The position numbers and the translations under genes are program-made. Under the pieces are notes generated by a model. That model saw only the letters and a program-made list of their open reading frames with translations, was not told where the DNA came from and did not search any database. A DNA stretch of 64,000 nucleotides from Jeotgalicoccus nanhaiensis (GTDB lineage: Bacteria; Bacillota; Bacilli; Staphylococcales; Salinicoccaceae), in the NCBI GenBank assembly GCA_004570955.1, contig SPPL01000002.1, positions 372,001-436,000 of the forward strand, in the 5' to 3' direction. The first letter of the stretch is position 1; the number at the start of each line of letters is the position of its first letter. Below are positions 42,032-51,483 of this stretch, piece after piece.

Positions 42032-43162
42032 CTAAATCAATTCTTTTATTTTCTTAATCACAAATAGTTGCTGCTCCATAGTCATCTTCGTATCCGATGG
42101 CAAACATATGCCATTCTCGTATAAGTATTTAGAGTTATCTTCTTCCTCACAGAAATAATCACATTCCGCAAACAGTGGCTGCATATGCATTGGTTTCCAA
42201 ACTGGTCGGGCTTCGATGTTATTTTCCGCAAGGTGTTCTACAACCTCAAGTGCAGTTACTCCCATTTTTTCGGAATCAACAGTCAGCGTAGATAACCAGC
42301 GGTTATGGTATGTATCTGCTAATTCTGGCATCATTTCAATTCCATCAATTGCACCTAATGCTTCATCGTAACGGTTAAATATCTCACGTTTTTCATTGAC
42401 TCGCTGCTCCAGGACTTCCATTTGTCCACGTCCAATACCTGCACTTATATTACTCAATCTGTAATTATAGCCCACTTCGCTATGCTGATAATGTACAGCT
42501 TGATCTCTTGCTTGTGTTGCTTTTTTCAATGCCTTTTGAATCATTTCTTCATCATCGGAGACAATCATACCGCCGCCGGATGTTGTGATAATCTTATTAC
42601 CGTTAAATGAGAAGATACCAAATTTGCCAAATGTTCCGCTCATTTTACCTTTATATAATGCTCCCAGTGATTCTGCTGCATCTTCCACTACAGGAACATT
42701 ATATTTATCACAGATAGCCATCAGTTCATCCATCTTCGCTGATTGACCATATAGGTTAACGATAACCACTGCTTTAGGCATCTTGCCTTTTTCTTCATAA
42801 GCTTTAAAAGCTTTTTCCAAAGCAATTGGAGACATATTCCAGCTTTCCAAATCCGAGTCGATAAATACAGGTTTAGCACCTAAGTAAAGAATAGGATTTG
42901 CACTTGCAATAAATGTTAAAGAAGAACAGAACACGACATCATCCTTTTGAACTCCCAGTAAATCAAGGGCAATATGTATACCTGCAGTACCACTCGATAA
43001 AGCACAAGCAGCCTTAGATCCAGTAAACTCCTTAACCTGCTTCTCAAATTCGTTTACGTTGTTACCTAAAGGGGCAATCCAATTCGTATCAAATGCTTCC
43101 TGTACATATTTCTCTTCAGTTCCGCCCATATGAGGGGAAGATAACAAAATACGTTCTGTCAT
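42032..43162 (-). CDS. DegT/DnrJ/EryC1 sugar aminotransferase (PglE-like)
   Basis: 376 residues. PLP-dependent fold with the SSGTAGIHIALD segment (57-68), the DAAESLGALYKGK region with the cofactor-binding Asp (161), and the Schiff-base Lys190 in FSFNGNKIITTSGGG. This family transaminates UDP-4-keto-6-deoxyhexoses. Together with the NeuD/PglD-like acetyltransferase and PglC-like transferase in the same operon it fits UDP-bacillosamine-type or related amino-sugar synthesis. The 4,6-dehydratase (PglF) needed to make its substrate is not in the window. Last gene of the operon, one base after the CapK-like gene. Confidence 0.85.
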   Translation of the reverse strand: MTERILLSSPHMGGTEEKYVQEAFDTNWIAPLGNNVNEFEKQVKEFTGSKAACALSSGTAGIHIALDLLGVQKDDVVFCSSLTFIASANPILYLGAKPVFIDSDLESWNMSPIALEKAFKAYEEKGKMPKAVVIVNLYGQSAKMDELMAICDKYNVPVVEDAAESLGALYKGKMSGTFGKFGIFSFNGNKIITTSGGGMIVSDDEEMIQKALKKATQARDQAVHYQHSEVGYNYRLSNISAGIGRGQMEVLEQRVNEKREIFNRYDEALGAIDGIEMMPELADTYHNRWLSTLTVDSEKMGVTALEVVEHLAENNIEARPVWKPMHMQPLFAECDYFCEEEDNSKYLYENGICLPSDTKMTMEQQLFVIKKIKELI

Positions 43163-43163
43163 T

Positions 43164-44429
43164 TCATTGCTCCTTTCGATACAAATTAATGATATATGGT
43201 CTCTTACCTGACCTTAAGGTTTCAATTTCGGATACAATATTTAATTTTATTCTAGAATCTTTTCCTAAAATATTTTTCAATTCCTCATAGACACTTTCGT
43301 AAGACACATGATTATTAACGTCAATTGGCAAAATTTTCATTTCATATTCATCCTGTGAATACTGTATAAATTGAAATTGAACAACGTCTTCATATGTTCT
43401 TAAAAGTGAGTTAATTACAAAGGGTGTCAGTGGTGTGCCTTTAGTAGTGTAAATAGTTTCAATTTTTCTACCTTCTAAATTGTCTATTTCGTAAACTAAA
43501 CCTTCTTTATAACTTTTAACACGAGCCAAATCTCCAGTATCATATCTGATAAGAGGAGTAATATGAGAGTTAAAGTCCGTCACGACTACTTTACCCACTT
43601 CATTTTCTTTGACTGGTGTATTATTATCATCTAACACTTCTATCAAATAATTAACTTGATTAATTAACATATGGGAACCGCTACCGTAATTATTACCCAA
43701 GACACCAAGTTCTTCAGTAGAATATCTGGAGTATGGTTCCACACCAAATGAGTCAGTAATATTTTTTCTCGCCTCTTCAGTCATGCTTTCACCAATAGTA
43801 ATAATACCTTCAACTCCACGAATAGGTGTTTTATATTTTTTCATAAAAACTGCAATATTATTAAGTACTGTCGGATAAGAAATAATAACTTCCGGTTTAA
43901 CTTTTTGTATATACTTAATAGCGTTTATAATCCATTCTTTATCAATTTTCTCAGGCTTAAGTACATATTGATTCTTTATCAGCTGATTCTTTAAATTGGG
44001 ATTTATTGCTCTACAATATATATGTTTAGTTCCTATATCAAAGTTTGATAAAAGACCAAAATATAATACTTCTGCTTGCTGAGAGTATCTTTTATTTTGA
44101 TTCACGTAAAACTTAAATGGAGTTCCATATGATCCGCTAGTTGTCATGAATGGATAATCTTGCAACTTATTTTTATCAACTGTAATTATATTCTCCATAT
44201 TAAGTTTTAATATTTCCTTAGTAAGAACTGGAAATTCAGATATTTTATTCACTTTGAGATTTTGATAATAAAAGGAATTTTCAATAGCAAATTTTATAAA
44301 TTTATTTAACTTTTCGTTATTTATTGGACTCGGGTTATGAATATTAGCTTTAATTTCATTATATTTATCAGTAATAATTTGATATTCATTTTTCTTTAAG
44401 AGTTCAAAGGCTGTTTTTCTAATATTCAT
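43164..44429 (-). CDS. CapK-like/phenylacetate-CoA-ligase-like adenylate-forming protein
   Basis: 421 residues. The adenylation P-loop MTTSGSYGTPFKFYVNQ is near 105-121, followed by EGIITIGESMTEEARK near 202, YSTEELGVLGN near 235, and TPLIRYDTGDLARV near 300. CapK-type proteins occur in capsule and polysaccharide clusters, where they are thought to activate an acid (amino acid or hydroxy acid) for attachment to the glycan; the acid is not readable here. It shares ATGA with the preceding NeuD-like gene, which shows translational coupling. Confidence 0.8.
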   Translation of the reverse strand: MNIRKTAFELLKKNEYQIITDKYNEIKANIHNPSPINNEKLNKFIKFAIENSFYYQNLKVNKISEFPVLTKEILKLNMENIITVDKNKLQDYPFMTTSGSYGTPFKFYVNQNKRYSQQAEVLYFGLLSNFDIGTKHIYCRAINPNLKNQLIKNQYVLKPEKIDKEWIINAIKYIQKVKPEVIISYPTVLNNIAVFMKKYKTPIRGVEGIITIGESMTEEARKNITDSFGVEPYSRYSTEELGVLGNNYGSGSHMLINQVNYLIEVLDDNNTPVKENEVGKVVVTDFNSHITPLIRYDTGDLARVKSYKEGLVYEIDNLEGRKIETIYTTKGTPLTPFVINSLLRTYEDVVQFQFIQYSQDEYEMKILPIDVNNHVSYESVYEELKNILGKDSRIKLNIVSEIETLRSGKRPYIINLYRKEQ

Positions 44430-45070
44430 CTGTCTATCCTTTCTGCAGGTGTTCCTACAATTGTAATATTTGAAGCATATTCACCTAAAATGAGGGAGTT
44501 AGCACCTACACGAACATAATCATTCAAAACAGATTGTGGAAGCGAAGAAGAACACATTCCTATCATATTGCAATTCCCGAGCTTCGTATAACCAGATAGA
44601 GACACTAAAGGATAGATACAATTATAATCGTTCATAATAACATCATGACCTATAGTGCTATTAAAATGAATTAAGTTAAAATCTCCTATATTTATGTTAG
44701 TAGACAAAACTGCACCTCGGGTAATAATATTCCCTTTTCCCAACTGTACATTATTATATAGTTTAACATCACTATCGATATAATTAGGGAATTCAAAGTG
44801 AGGATTGGTATTCAACTTTTTCTGTATTTTTTCACGTATCTGTGGTTCTCCGAGTGCGTTAATGACTAGACATTTACTAGTGATATTTATCAAATCTTCT
44901 ATATTGTAACGGACTTTAATACCATTTATATATTCACCAGTTGTATTATCATCTACGAAAAAAATATTATTAAATTCTTCATTAATATGATCACCATTGT
45001 CATGAATCAATGCATCAACCAAACCTCTTCCGAGACCACCTGAACCGACAATATATAAGTCACGCATCAT
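44426..45070 (-). CDS. NeuD/PglD-like sugar O/N-acyltransferase
   Basis: 214 residues. The N-terminal Rossmann-like part (DLYIVGSGGLGRGLVDAL) is the PglD/NeuD nucleotide-binding domain. The C-terminal left-handed beta-helix has hexapeptide repeats (VQLGKGNIITRGAVLSTNIN, then IGDFNLIHFNSTIGHDVIM). Acts on a UDP-amino sugar with acetyl-CoA. The hexapeptide helix His (HFNSTIGHD) is the expected catalytic area. ATG 45070 overlaps the sugar transferase gene by 11 bases and the next gene by ATGA. Confidence 0.8.
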   Translation of the reverse strand: MMRDLYIVGSGGLGRGLVDALIHDNGDHINEEFNNIFFVDDNTTGEYINGIKVRYNIEDLINITSKCLVINALGEPQIREKIQKKLNTNPHFEFPNYIDSDVKLYNNVQLGKGNIITRGAVLSTNINIGDFNLIHFNSTIGHDVIMNDYNCIYPLVSLSGYTKLGNCNMIGMCSSSLPQSVLNDYVRVGANSLILGEYASNITIVGTPAERIDR

Positions 45071-45661
45071 TATAACTTCCCTGGAAACGTTTCATAGTTG
45101 TTTGATTATTACTATTAACATTTTCTGATTTAAACACTTTGATAAAAGTAAGATATAAAATATAGAAATCTAGCATTAACGCCTTATTATCAACATACCA
45201 GACATCTAATCTAAATTTTTCTTCCCAAGAAATAGCATTTCTTCCGTTAACTTGAGCCCACCCAGTTATACCTGGTTTCACTTCGTGTCTTCTAATCTGT
45301 TCGTCATTATATAAAGGTAAATAATCGACCAATAATGGTCTTGGACCCACCAAACTAATATCACCTTTAATAACGTTAATTAATTGTGGAAGTTCATCAA
45401 TGCTGTATTTTCTCATTTTTTTCCCAAAAGAAGTATGTCTTTCTTCGTTAGGTAAAAGAACGTCATTTTCATCTTTTTCATTAGTCATTGATCTAAACTT
45501 ATATAAATCAAATAGCTGATTATCTTTACCCACACGAGTTTGCTTAAAAATAACTGGTTTTCCAATTTTTTTGCAACTACTATAGATGTGCCTATCAAAA
45601 TTGGACTGACTGTGATTAATCCAACAGTAGCAATTGAAATATCAAATATTCTTTTAATCAT
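45060..45661 (-). pseudogene. PglC-like initiating sugar transferase, frameshifted in a poly-A run
   Basis: ATG 45661 reads MIKRIFDISIATVGLITVSP and a reentrant membrane helix ending in TSIVVAKK. The gene then loses frame in a run of seven A (T on plus, 45576-45582). With eight A it continues as IGKPVIFKQTRVGKDNQLFD LYKFRSM. The rest has the bacterial sugar-transferase motifs: RSMTNEKDEND, SIDELPQLINVIKGD, GPRPLLVDYLP, VKPGITGWAQVNGRN. The intact product would be 200 residues, the PglC size. It moves a phospho-sugar to undecaprenyl phosphate, starting the glycan. The homopolymer makes slippage-based phase variation or sequencing error equally possible. Confidence 0.75.
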
Positions 45662-45685
45662 TAAATCCCCGACTTTCTTTAAAAT

Positions 45686-46882
45686 TTAAAAAGAATTATC
45701 TAATTTTTCAATTTGATTCTCCCACAAAAATTTTTCTGATAATTCCTTTGTAGATTTAGAACTCAAAGTATAGAAATCGTCGTCTTTAAATAATTGCAAT
45801 ATATTATTCTTTTGAAAATCTAAGTCATCACTAATAAAAATTCCAGTCCTATCAAACGACTCAGCTAGTTTTGGATTGGTTAACATAATTAGTGGTAAGC
45901 CAGCATATAAATAGTCATAAATTTTATTCATACTAAATCCAAAATTATAAAGTGGAGAGTCTTTAATGCTTATTATAGATACATCGCATTTACTTAATAG
46001 AAATGGTATTTGATGTTTTTTTACTGAATCATGAAATATCACATTTTGTATATTATGCTTCCTTACATAATTTATTAAATTCTTTTTTTGATTTCCTTCA
46101 CCAAAAAGTAGAAATACAATATCTTTATAATCCGACATTATTTCTGCTAAATATATAACTTTAAATAACTCGTTAGCTTCCCCATGTGAACCTGTATATA
46201 TAATTGTTTTTTTGTTTTTGTATTCCATCATTATCTTTTCAATCTCATAGGAGTACTTGGGAACTTTTCTTGTTATACCATTTGGAAGATAAATTATTTT
46301 CTCTGCTCTTACGCCTTTATTCATTACATATTGATCTGCTCTATCAAATAAAACAATTATCTTATCGGCAGAGTTGTATAGGGACTTTTCCACTCTGAAT
46401 AATATTAAAGATATTGGATTATTTTTAGATAAAATATTAAAATCGATAAAGGTTTGGGGCCAGAAATCTCTTTCTTCAAAGAAAAATTTCGCTTGATTTT
46501 TCTTTGCAACCTTTTTACCTAAGAGAGCTGCAAGTAAGTGTACAGTTGATCCAATTACAATTTCTGGTCTGTTAATTTGTAATTTTCTTGAGGCTTTCTT
46601 TGCATTTATATAGTAAGAAAACATATTAAATATTCGTTTTAATCCGCCATTGTATTTAAATGTTTTAATCCAAACAAATCTAATTCCATCGATATATTCA
46701 ATCAGAAATCTTTGACCATTCTTATATATGATATTTTCTTTTTTATCGTAATGTGTAAACGAAGAAGCAAAAATCGTTACTTTATGTCCTTTTTCTATCA
46801 ACTCTTTTGCCATATCAAAATGCCTAGTCCCACTACTAAAATCAGGTGTTTTTGCATAATGATTAAATATCCAAATATTCAC
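45686..46882 (-). CDS. Family 4 glycosyltransferase (WbuB-like)
   Basis: 398 residues from GTG 46882 with AGGAG seven bases upstream. N-terminal FNHYAKTPDFSSGTRHFDMA and KGHKVTIFASSF are typical of WbuB/L-fucosamine-transferase-like GT4 enzymes. The C-terminal half holds KTIIYTGSHGEAN near 230, LLFGEGNQKKNLINY, and the donor-binding E-like region NFGFSMNKIYDYLYAGLPLI near 315. It extends the lipid-linked sugar started by the PglC-like enzyme. It sits between the acyltransferase and sugar transferase genes in the operon. Confidence 0.8.
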   Translation of the reverse strand: MNIWIFNHYAKTPDFSSGTRHFDMAKELIEKGHKVTIFASSFTHYDKKENIIYKNGQRFLIEYIDGIRFVWIKTFKYNGGLKRIFNMFSYYINAKKASRKLQINRPEIVIGSTVHLLAALLGKKVAKKNQAKFFFEERDFWPQTFIDFNILSKNNPISLILFRVEKSLYNSADKIIVLFDRADQYVMNKGVRAEKIIYLPNGITRKVPKYSYEIEKIMMEYKNKKTIIYTGSHGEANELFKVIYLAEIMSDYKDIVFLLFGEGNQKKNLINYVRKHNIQNVIFHDSVKKHQIPFLLSKCDVSIISIKDSPLYNFGFSMNKIYDYLYAGLPLIMLTNPKLAESFDRTGIFISDDLDFQKNNILQLFKDDDFYTLSSKSTKELSEKFLWENQIEKLDNSF

Positions 46883-46883
46883 T

Positions 46884-47549
46884 TTAAAACTCCTGATTTT
46901 TCAATAATTGATTATTAGGTACGTCCCTGAATATCTTTGCAGGAGATCCTACAACAATTTTGTTTTTTTCAATATCTTTAGTTACTGTACTTCCTGCAGC
47001 AACTGTGCCTTCTTCATTTATTACTTTACCGGGAAGAATCGTACTATTAGCACCTATTCTACCGCCTTTTTTAACATGGGGCCCTTTAAATTTATTAAAT
47101 CTCTCTTCACTTCTTCCCATGTAATTATCATTAGTAAAAACAACACAAGGTGCTATGAAAACATAATCTTCTATGGTAGAGTATGCGGTTATATAACAAT
47201 TAGTTTCTAATTTGCAGTATGCTCCGACAGTTGTATCATTTTCTACTGCAACTCCTCTACCTACAATTGTACCTCGACCAATAGAAACTCTTTCTCTCAC
47301 AGTAGCAAGATCTGCAATAAATACATCCTCAGATATATTAGAATTAACATAGAGAATTGACGAAGTCCCAATGGTGACACCTGACCCAATATTACATGGT
47401 GCTAATTCATTTACTTCCGGTAATATAGATGATTTCGCCCTTGTGGGATACTTTCCAACAACTGCATTATCCATTATTATTACATTATCACCTATAATTG
47501 TATTAGGATAAATCGTTACGTTATTCCCGATTGTTACATTATTTCCCAC
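46884..47549 (-). CDS. Left-handed beta-helix acyltransferase
   Basis: 221 residues from GTG 47549. It is nearly all hexapeptide repeats (NNVTIGNNVTIYPNTIIGDN, IGSGVTIGTSSILYVNSNIS, ISEDVFIADLATVRERVSIG), with an insert around FTNDNYMGRSEERFNKFKGP and a closing PAKIFRDV. Resembles WbbJ/DapH-like acetyltransferases of polysaccharide loci; probably O- or N-acetylates the sugar or a nucleotide sugar. Its start overlaps the end of the LCP gene by 16 bases, so it is translated with it. Substrate unknown. Confidence 0.75.
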   Translation of the reverse strand: MGNNVTIGNNVTIYPNTIIGDNVIIMDNAVVGKYPTRAKSSILPEVNELAPCNIGSGVTIGTSSILYVNSNISEDVFIADLATVRERVSIGRGTIVGRGVAVENDTTVGAYCKLETNCYITAYSTIEDYVFIAPCVVFTNDNYMGRSEERFNKFKGPHVKKGGRIGANSTILPGKVINEEGTVAAGSTVTKDIEKNKIVVGSPAKIFRDVPNNQLLKNQEF

Positions 47550-48523
47550 TCTTCATTAGAGTTACTATTATTTAAGAACTCTTTCAAAGCTGCACTGTTC
47601 GTTTCAAAATCCATATCAATAACGTTACCGGCATGACTTGTATCCATAAACTGATAGGTGTTATCCAGAGGGAGTGTCATCGTGTCGATATTCTTATCTC
47701 CTCTGATCATAAAGCTCATAATCATCCGGTACATTTCTTTATTTGACATTGAGGTATCAACATATCCCATGCCTGTTCCGAGTATTTTAGGCAGCTTCAC
47801 AATACCGCCGACACTAATAATTTCGTCCTGAATTGCACTGAGCACCTGCTGCTGGCGTCTCACCCGGCCGAAGTCGCCTTCTTCATCGTTACGGAAACGT
47901 GCATAGGCAAGCAGATCCTTACCGTTCAGCTGCTGTTCACCCTGTTTCAATTCAGTATCGATTTTTTCGGACATATCTTTCTCTACATCTATAGTGACAC
48001 CATTTGGATTGACGACATTCACCGTTTCCATAAAGGCGTCGTAATCCACCGTTACGTATTCTTCTACATTAATATCAAAATTATATGCAATCACCTCACG
48101 GAGTAATTCCACTCCGCCGAGCGAGTATACTGCATTAATTTTATAACTCTGATAACCAGGTATATCTACGTAAATATCTCTCATTACAGAAACCAGTTTC
48201 ATTTCCTTTTGCATATAATCATACTGGCCAAGCATAATGACATCAGTACGCTCTGCACCTTCGTCCATCCGGTCTTTACCAATAATCATTATCGTTTTTT
48301 TACCATCATGATTATCTATTGGATTAAATTCTTCACCGGTGTTCTCTACACCATTTTCTTTTGCAATATTCAATCCTGATCTAAAACTGAAAAAAATATA
48401 TATAAGTATAATTGCAAACAGCGCAAAAATCCCTAAAATTATAAAGCCTCTTTTTCTTACTCTAGTTTTTGTGACAGTACTGTATTCTTCTTTATCAGTC
48501 CGTCTCATCGTCTCTTTGTCCAT
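47534..48523 (-). CDS. LCP (LytR-CpsA-Psr) family transferase
   Basis: 329 residues. A short cytosolic tail with basic residues is followed by one transmembrane helix (GFIILGIFALFAIILIYIFF, about 26-45) and the extracellular LCP domain: IIGKDRMDEGAERTDVIML (79-97), MRDIYVDIPGYQSYKINAVY, LQGEQQLNGKDLLAYARFRN, and GDFGRVRRQQQVL with the conserved Arg pair. LCP proteins attach lipid-linked wall polymers to peptidoglycan or protein. First gene of the seven-gene surface-glycan operon; AGGGG precedes the ATG. Confidence 0.85.
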   Translation of the reverse strand: MDKETMRRTDKEEYSTVTKTRVRKRGFIILGIFALFAIILIYIFFSFRSGLNIAKENGVENTGEEFNPIDNHDGKKTIMIIGKDRMDEGAERTDVIMLGQYDYMQKEMKLVSVMRDIYVDIPGYQSYKINAVYSLGGVELLREVIAYNFDINVEEYVTVDYDAFMETVNVVNPNGVTIDVEKDMSEKIDTELKQGEQQLNGKDLLAYARFRNDEEGDFGRVRRQQQVLSAIQDEIISVGGIVKLPKILGTGMGYVDTSMSNKEMYRMIMSFMIRGDKNIDTMTLPLDNTYQFMDTSHAGNVIDMDFETNSAALKEFLNNSNSNEEWEIM

Positions 48524-48945
48524 TGCGATGCCCCTAAACTTTTCTTAAGAATTTATTGTACGCTTTCCTGGAGTTTTTATAAAGTAAAAGCTGTAATATA
48601 TAATGCCCTGTTCATATAATTTTTGATTTCTCCCACATACTTGATATATTGATCATACAAGTCAGGAGATGTTATATATTTCTACAGATAAGAAAGGACA
48701 AATCCAGCAGAAGATCAATCAGGGATTACTTTTGATTGAAAAAAGGAAAATCTTATAGTGGATCCTGGTTTCACTTTACAAACTGAATAGAAGTTCATCA
48801 TGAAAGGTATTCAGTAGAGTGGCTCTCATTTATATATACCGATATTCATATCCTCCTTTAATCATCTTTTAATAAATATTATTTAAAATAGAAACGATAC
48901 TATATTTATAGTATTATAAGAAAAAATCAGTTAGGAGTTAAAACT
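48524..48945. other. Intergenic region between the glycan operon and the DUF1002 gene
   Basis: About 420 bases holding the divergent promoters. A plus-strand stretch at 48670-48760 reads MLYISTDKKGQIQQKINQGL in one frame, stopping after 29 codons; it may be a gene relic but is not identifiable. AGGAG sits directly against that ATG, too near to act. No repeat or RNA seen. Confidence 0.4.
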
Positions 48946-49908
48946 ATGTTTAGAAAAATACTTGCATTCGCATTAATCGCTGCAATGCTTCCATTCGGTG
49001 CCCTAAATGCCAACGCAGCAAGTGAATGGGACAATGCTGTCACTATCTACGGTGCCGCATTGGAACAGGATTCAAATCTTCAAAATGAAACAGCAAACTT
49101 ACTCGGTGTTGAAGATACCGATATCGTCGATTACGTTTACTCAGAAGACGTTAATCAATACATCAATCAGAACTATGATAACAGTGTACTGAAATCAAGT
49201 ATCCGTATTATACAGACCTCTGAAGGTGACGGTTTAAATATTGATATTAATGAAGACATGGGTCAGATTCTTTTAATCTCTGAAGAAACCTACCAGAACG
49301 CCCTGCTCACTTCAGGCATTACAGACGCTGAGGTCACTATCGCAGCAGCCGAGGACGTTACAGGCGAAAGTGCCTTAGCCGGTGTCTATAAAGCATATCA
49401 GGCACAAGGTGAAGAGATTGACCCAGAAAAAACACGGAACGCCCAGGATGAACTCGAAACCATTTCAGACATCTCTGAAGAAAACTCAAACGTCGAAGGT
49501 TTCTCACAAGTTCAGCTGAACAAAGTCATTACTGAAGTTAAAGTTGAAATTGTCAATAACTTCAACGGCGACGTTACTGAAGATCAGGTCAGAGATATCG
49601 TCGATGAAAAATTAGCAGAAAACGGTTTAGACGGCATATTGTCACAGGATCAGATTGATCGTATTATCGTGATTATTATGAACATTAAAGACTCCGGATT
49701 ATTCACCGGTGAGGAAGCAGACAGACTGGTCAACAGTTCAAAAGACTTACTTGACAAAATCACCTCAAGCGACAGCTTCCAGGATGCTAAAGACAAAGCG
49801 ACAGAACTTGGGCGGGATATTGTGAACTCTGAAGAAGCCAGCTCCTTCATGGATTCACTCAGAAGCTTCTGGGAAAGAATTGTAGAATTCTTTAAAGGAT
49901 TGTTCTAG
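48946..49908 (+). CDS. DUF1002-family secreted protein
   Basis: 320 residues. Sec signal peptide MFRKILAFALIAAMLPFGAL with cleavage after NANA. The mature part is acidic: DUF1002 body with LLGVEDTDIVDYVYSEDVNQ and ALAGVYKAYQAQGEEIDPEK, then helices (VQLNKVITEVKVEIVNNFNG). The C-terminal amphipathic helix (SFWERIVEFFKGLF) is characteristic. DUF1002 proteins are exported in Firmicutes; function unknown. TAGGAG precedes the ATG. Single gene with a very stable terminator. Confidence 0.8.
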   Translation: MFRKILAFALIAAMLPFGALNANAASEWDNAVTIYGAALEQDSNLQNETANLLGVEDTDIVDYVYSEDVNQYINQNYDNSVLKSSIRIIQTSEGDGLNIDINEDMGQILLISEETYQNALLTSGITDAEVTIAAAEDVTGESALAGVYKAYQAQGEEIDPEKTRNAQDELETISDISEENSNVEGFSQVQLNKVITEVKVEIVNNFNGDVTEDQVRDIVDEKLAENGLDGILSQDQIDRIIVIIMNIKDSGLFTGEEADRLVNSSKDLLDKITSSDSFQDAKDKATELGRDIVNSEEASSFMDSLRSFWERIVEFFKGLF

Positions 49909-49915
49909 TATATGA

Positions 49916-49955
49916 AAACTCCCGAAACATTGCTGTATCAATGTTTCGGGAGTTT
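49916..49955. terminator. Terminator of the DUF1002 gene
   Basis: Perfect 17-base stem AAACTCCCGAAACATTG / CAATGTTTCGGGAGTTT with a six-base loop, followed by CTTTAATTTC; the minus strand gives TTCATATAC. Confidence 0.85.
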
Positions 49956-49966
49956 CTTTAATTTCA

Positions 49967-50158
49967 TTATTTTGTTTTACTCGATTTACCTGAGTCCACT
50001 TCTTTTCCTGCCTTAAACATCTTGATGCTTACATACAGTAAGATTACAGCAGCGATTAGATTCACTGATGCAAGCAGGATATTCGATGGTAAATGAGAAA
50101 ACCCATTTATCAGCGATGAAATTCCTAAAATAAATAAAACGATATTCAATAACTTTGC
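49967..50158 (-). CDS. Small two-helix membrane protein
   Basis: 63 residues from GTG 50158 with GAGG seven bases upstream; longer in-frame starts overlap the MFS gene and read unlikely residues. Two transmembrane helices: about 3-17 (LLNIVLFILGISSLI) and 27-45 (LLASVNLIAAVILLYVSIK), then a basic tail. Unrecognised. Lies 29 bases after the MFS gene, so probably co-transcribed. Confidence 0.5.
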   Translation of the reverse strand, partial: AKLLNIVLFILGISSLINGFSHLPSNILLASVNLIAAVILLYVSIKMFKAGKEVDSGKSSKTK

Positions 50159-50187
50159 CACTGTATGTCCTCTTCTCTTACACCTGT

Positions 50188-51426
50188 TTACGGATTCCGC
50201 CACATTACCGGTTTTCTGATTTCCAAATCAAACACTTTACGGTAGCGGTAGGATATAAATGCTGCGAGTACAACCGCAATCACCGCGATAATAATTTCAA
50301 ACATAAATACATACGACACTCCGATATGACGGTTAATCAGTCCCGTTACATAAGGCAGGGTAATAAAACCGATACTCGATGACAGGGTCACAAAGGCCGT
50401 GCTCGTCCCCTTCTTCTCCGGGAAGAACTGCGCCATCAGTGTCACTGCCAGCTGGAAGAGTCCCGATGTTGCCATACCCAGTATAAATGCAATAATGATT
50501 AGTATTGTATAGCTCTCAACAAAGAGCAGTGTCGTGAGGGCTGCAATCGCAATTAACGGATAGATAATCAAAGCCGTAATCGGTCTGAACAGTCTGTCCA
50601 GCAGAGTTGCTAAAATAATCACCGTCGCAAAGCCGCCGAAACTGTAAATGCTCAGAAGATTAATCGCCTGTGCTTCCGGCAAGCCCACCACTTCTTCAGC
50701 ATAGGTCGCAAGCCAGGTCTGGATAATTAAAAACAGCCCTACCGACGTATAGCCGATTGCTATTACCGTAATTCCTTCGCGCAGAAATTTCGGTTTCTCT
50801 TTGAAGATTAACTTCTTGACTGGTTTTTTAGCTTGTTTAGTTTCTTCTTTAGGCTCTTCCTCCAGAACATTCGCTTCCGGGAACTTCAGCGTCATTAAAT
50901 GCAGCGCATTAATTAAGAAAATACCCGCCATGATAAAGAAGGTATAGCCGTAAAACATATCACGCGCCATAAAGAACGTAATCATGAGAGGCAAAATCGT
51001 CGAGCCCACCGACATAAATGCTTTGACTAATACTGTAGCCGAACTCGAACGCTTTCTGAACACTTCTATCAGTGCCGGATACGAACTCGTGTCAAGGATG
51101 GAGTTCCCCATTCCCGCCAGGAGCGCAAACATAAACGCGATAGTATACGTTGGCGCAAACGGAATCGCAACGAGGAAGACCACATAGAGAAAACATGCTG
51201 TAATCAGCATCGGACGCCGTCCGAGATTGTCCGATAGCTTACCCGCAAACGATAAGGCAATCAGCTTGCCGATTCCGATTGCAGAGATTAAAGCCGAAAT
51301 TGCCGCTGCATCTGTATTAAGCTGTTCTGTTAAAAACCCCATATGGAGTGCAATAATTAAATTGATCATACCCAGTAATATGTAATTGATGTAAATACTC
51401 GAGCCGATCCGCAGTTGATTGGACAT
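50188..51426 (-). CDS. Major facilitator superfamily transporter
   Basis: 412 residues, about twelve transmembrane segments with a cytosolic loop near 185-205 (EEEPKEETKQAKKPVKKL). The MFS A-motif appears as GKLSDNLGRRPML near 60-72. N-terminal GSSIYINYILLGMINLIIAL and later sequences look like the sugar/drug-exporter type of staphylococci; substrate not readable. AAGAAGG precedes the ATG. Followed by the small membrane gene. Confidence 0.8.
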   Translation of the reverse strand: MSNQLRIGSSIYINYILLGMINLIIALHMGFLTEQLNTDAAAISALISAIGIGKLIALSFAGKLSDNLGRRPMLITACFLYVVFLVAIPFAPTYTIAFMFALLAGMGNSILDTSSYPALIEVFRKRSSSATVLVKAFMSVGSTILPLMITFFMARDMFYGYTFFIMAGIFLINALHLMTLKFPEANVLEEEPKEETKQAKKPVKKLIFKEKPKFLREGITVIAIGYTSVGLFLIIQTWLATYAEEVVGLPEAQAINLLSIYSFGGFATVIILATLLDRLFRPITALIIYPLIAIAALTTLLFVESYTILIIIAFILGMATSGLFQLAVTLMAQFFPEKKGTSTAFVTLSSSIGFITLPYVTGLINRHIGVSYVFMFEIIIAVIAVVLAAFISYRYRKVFDLEIRKPVMWRNP

Positions 51427-51483
51427 ATATTATACCTTCTTCTTTTTATGTATTACAGAAGTATATCAAAAATTCAGAAAAAT

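Noticed and set aside
48670-48760. Small gene starting at an ATG before the DUF1002 gene
   Set aside because: Twenty-nine codons only, AGGAG directly abuts the ATG, and no homology is recognisable.
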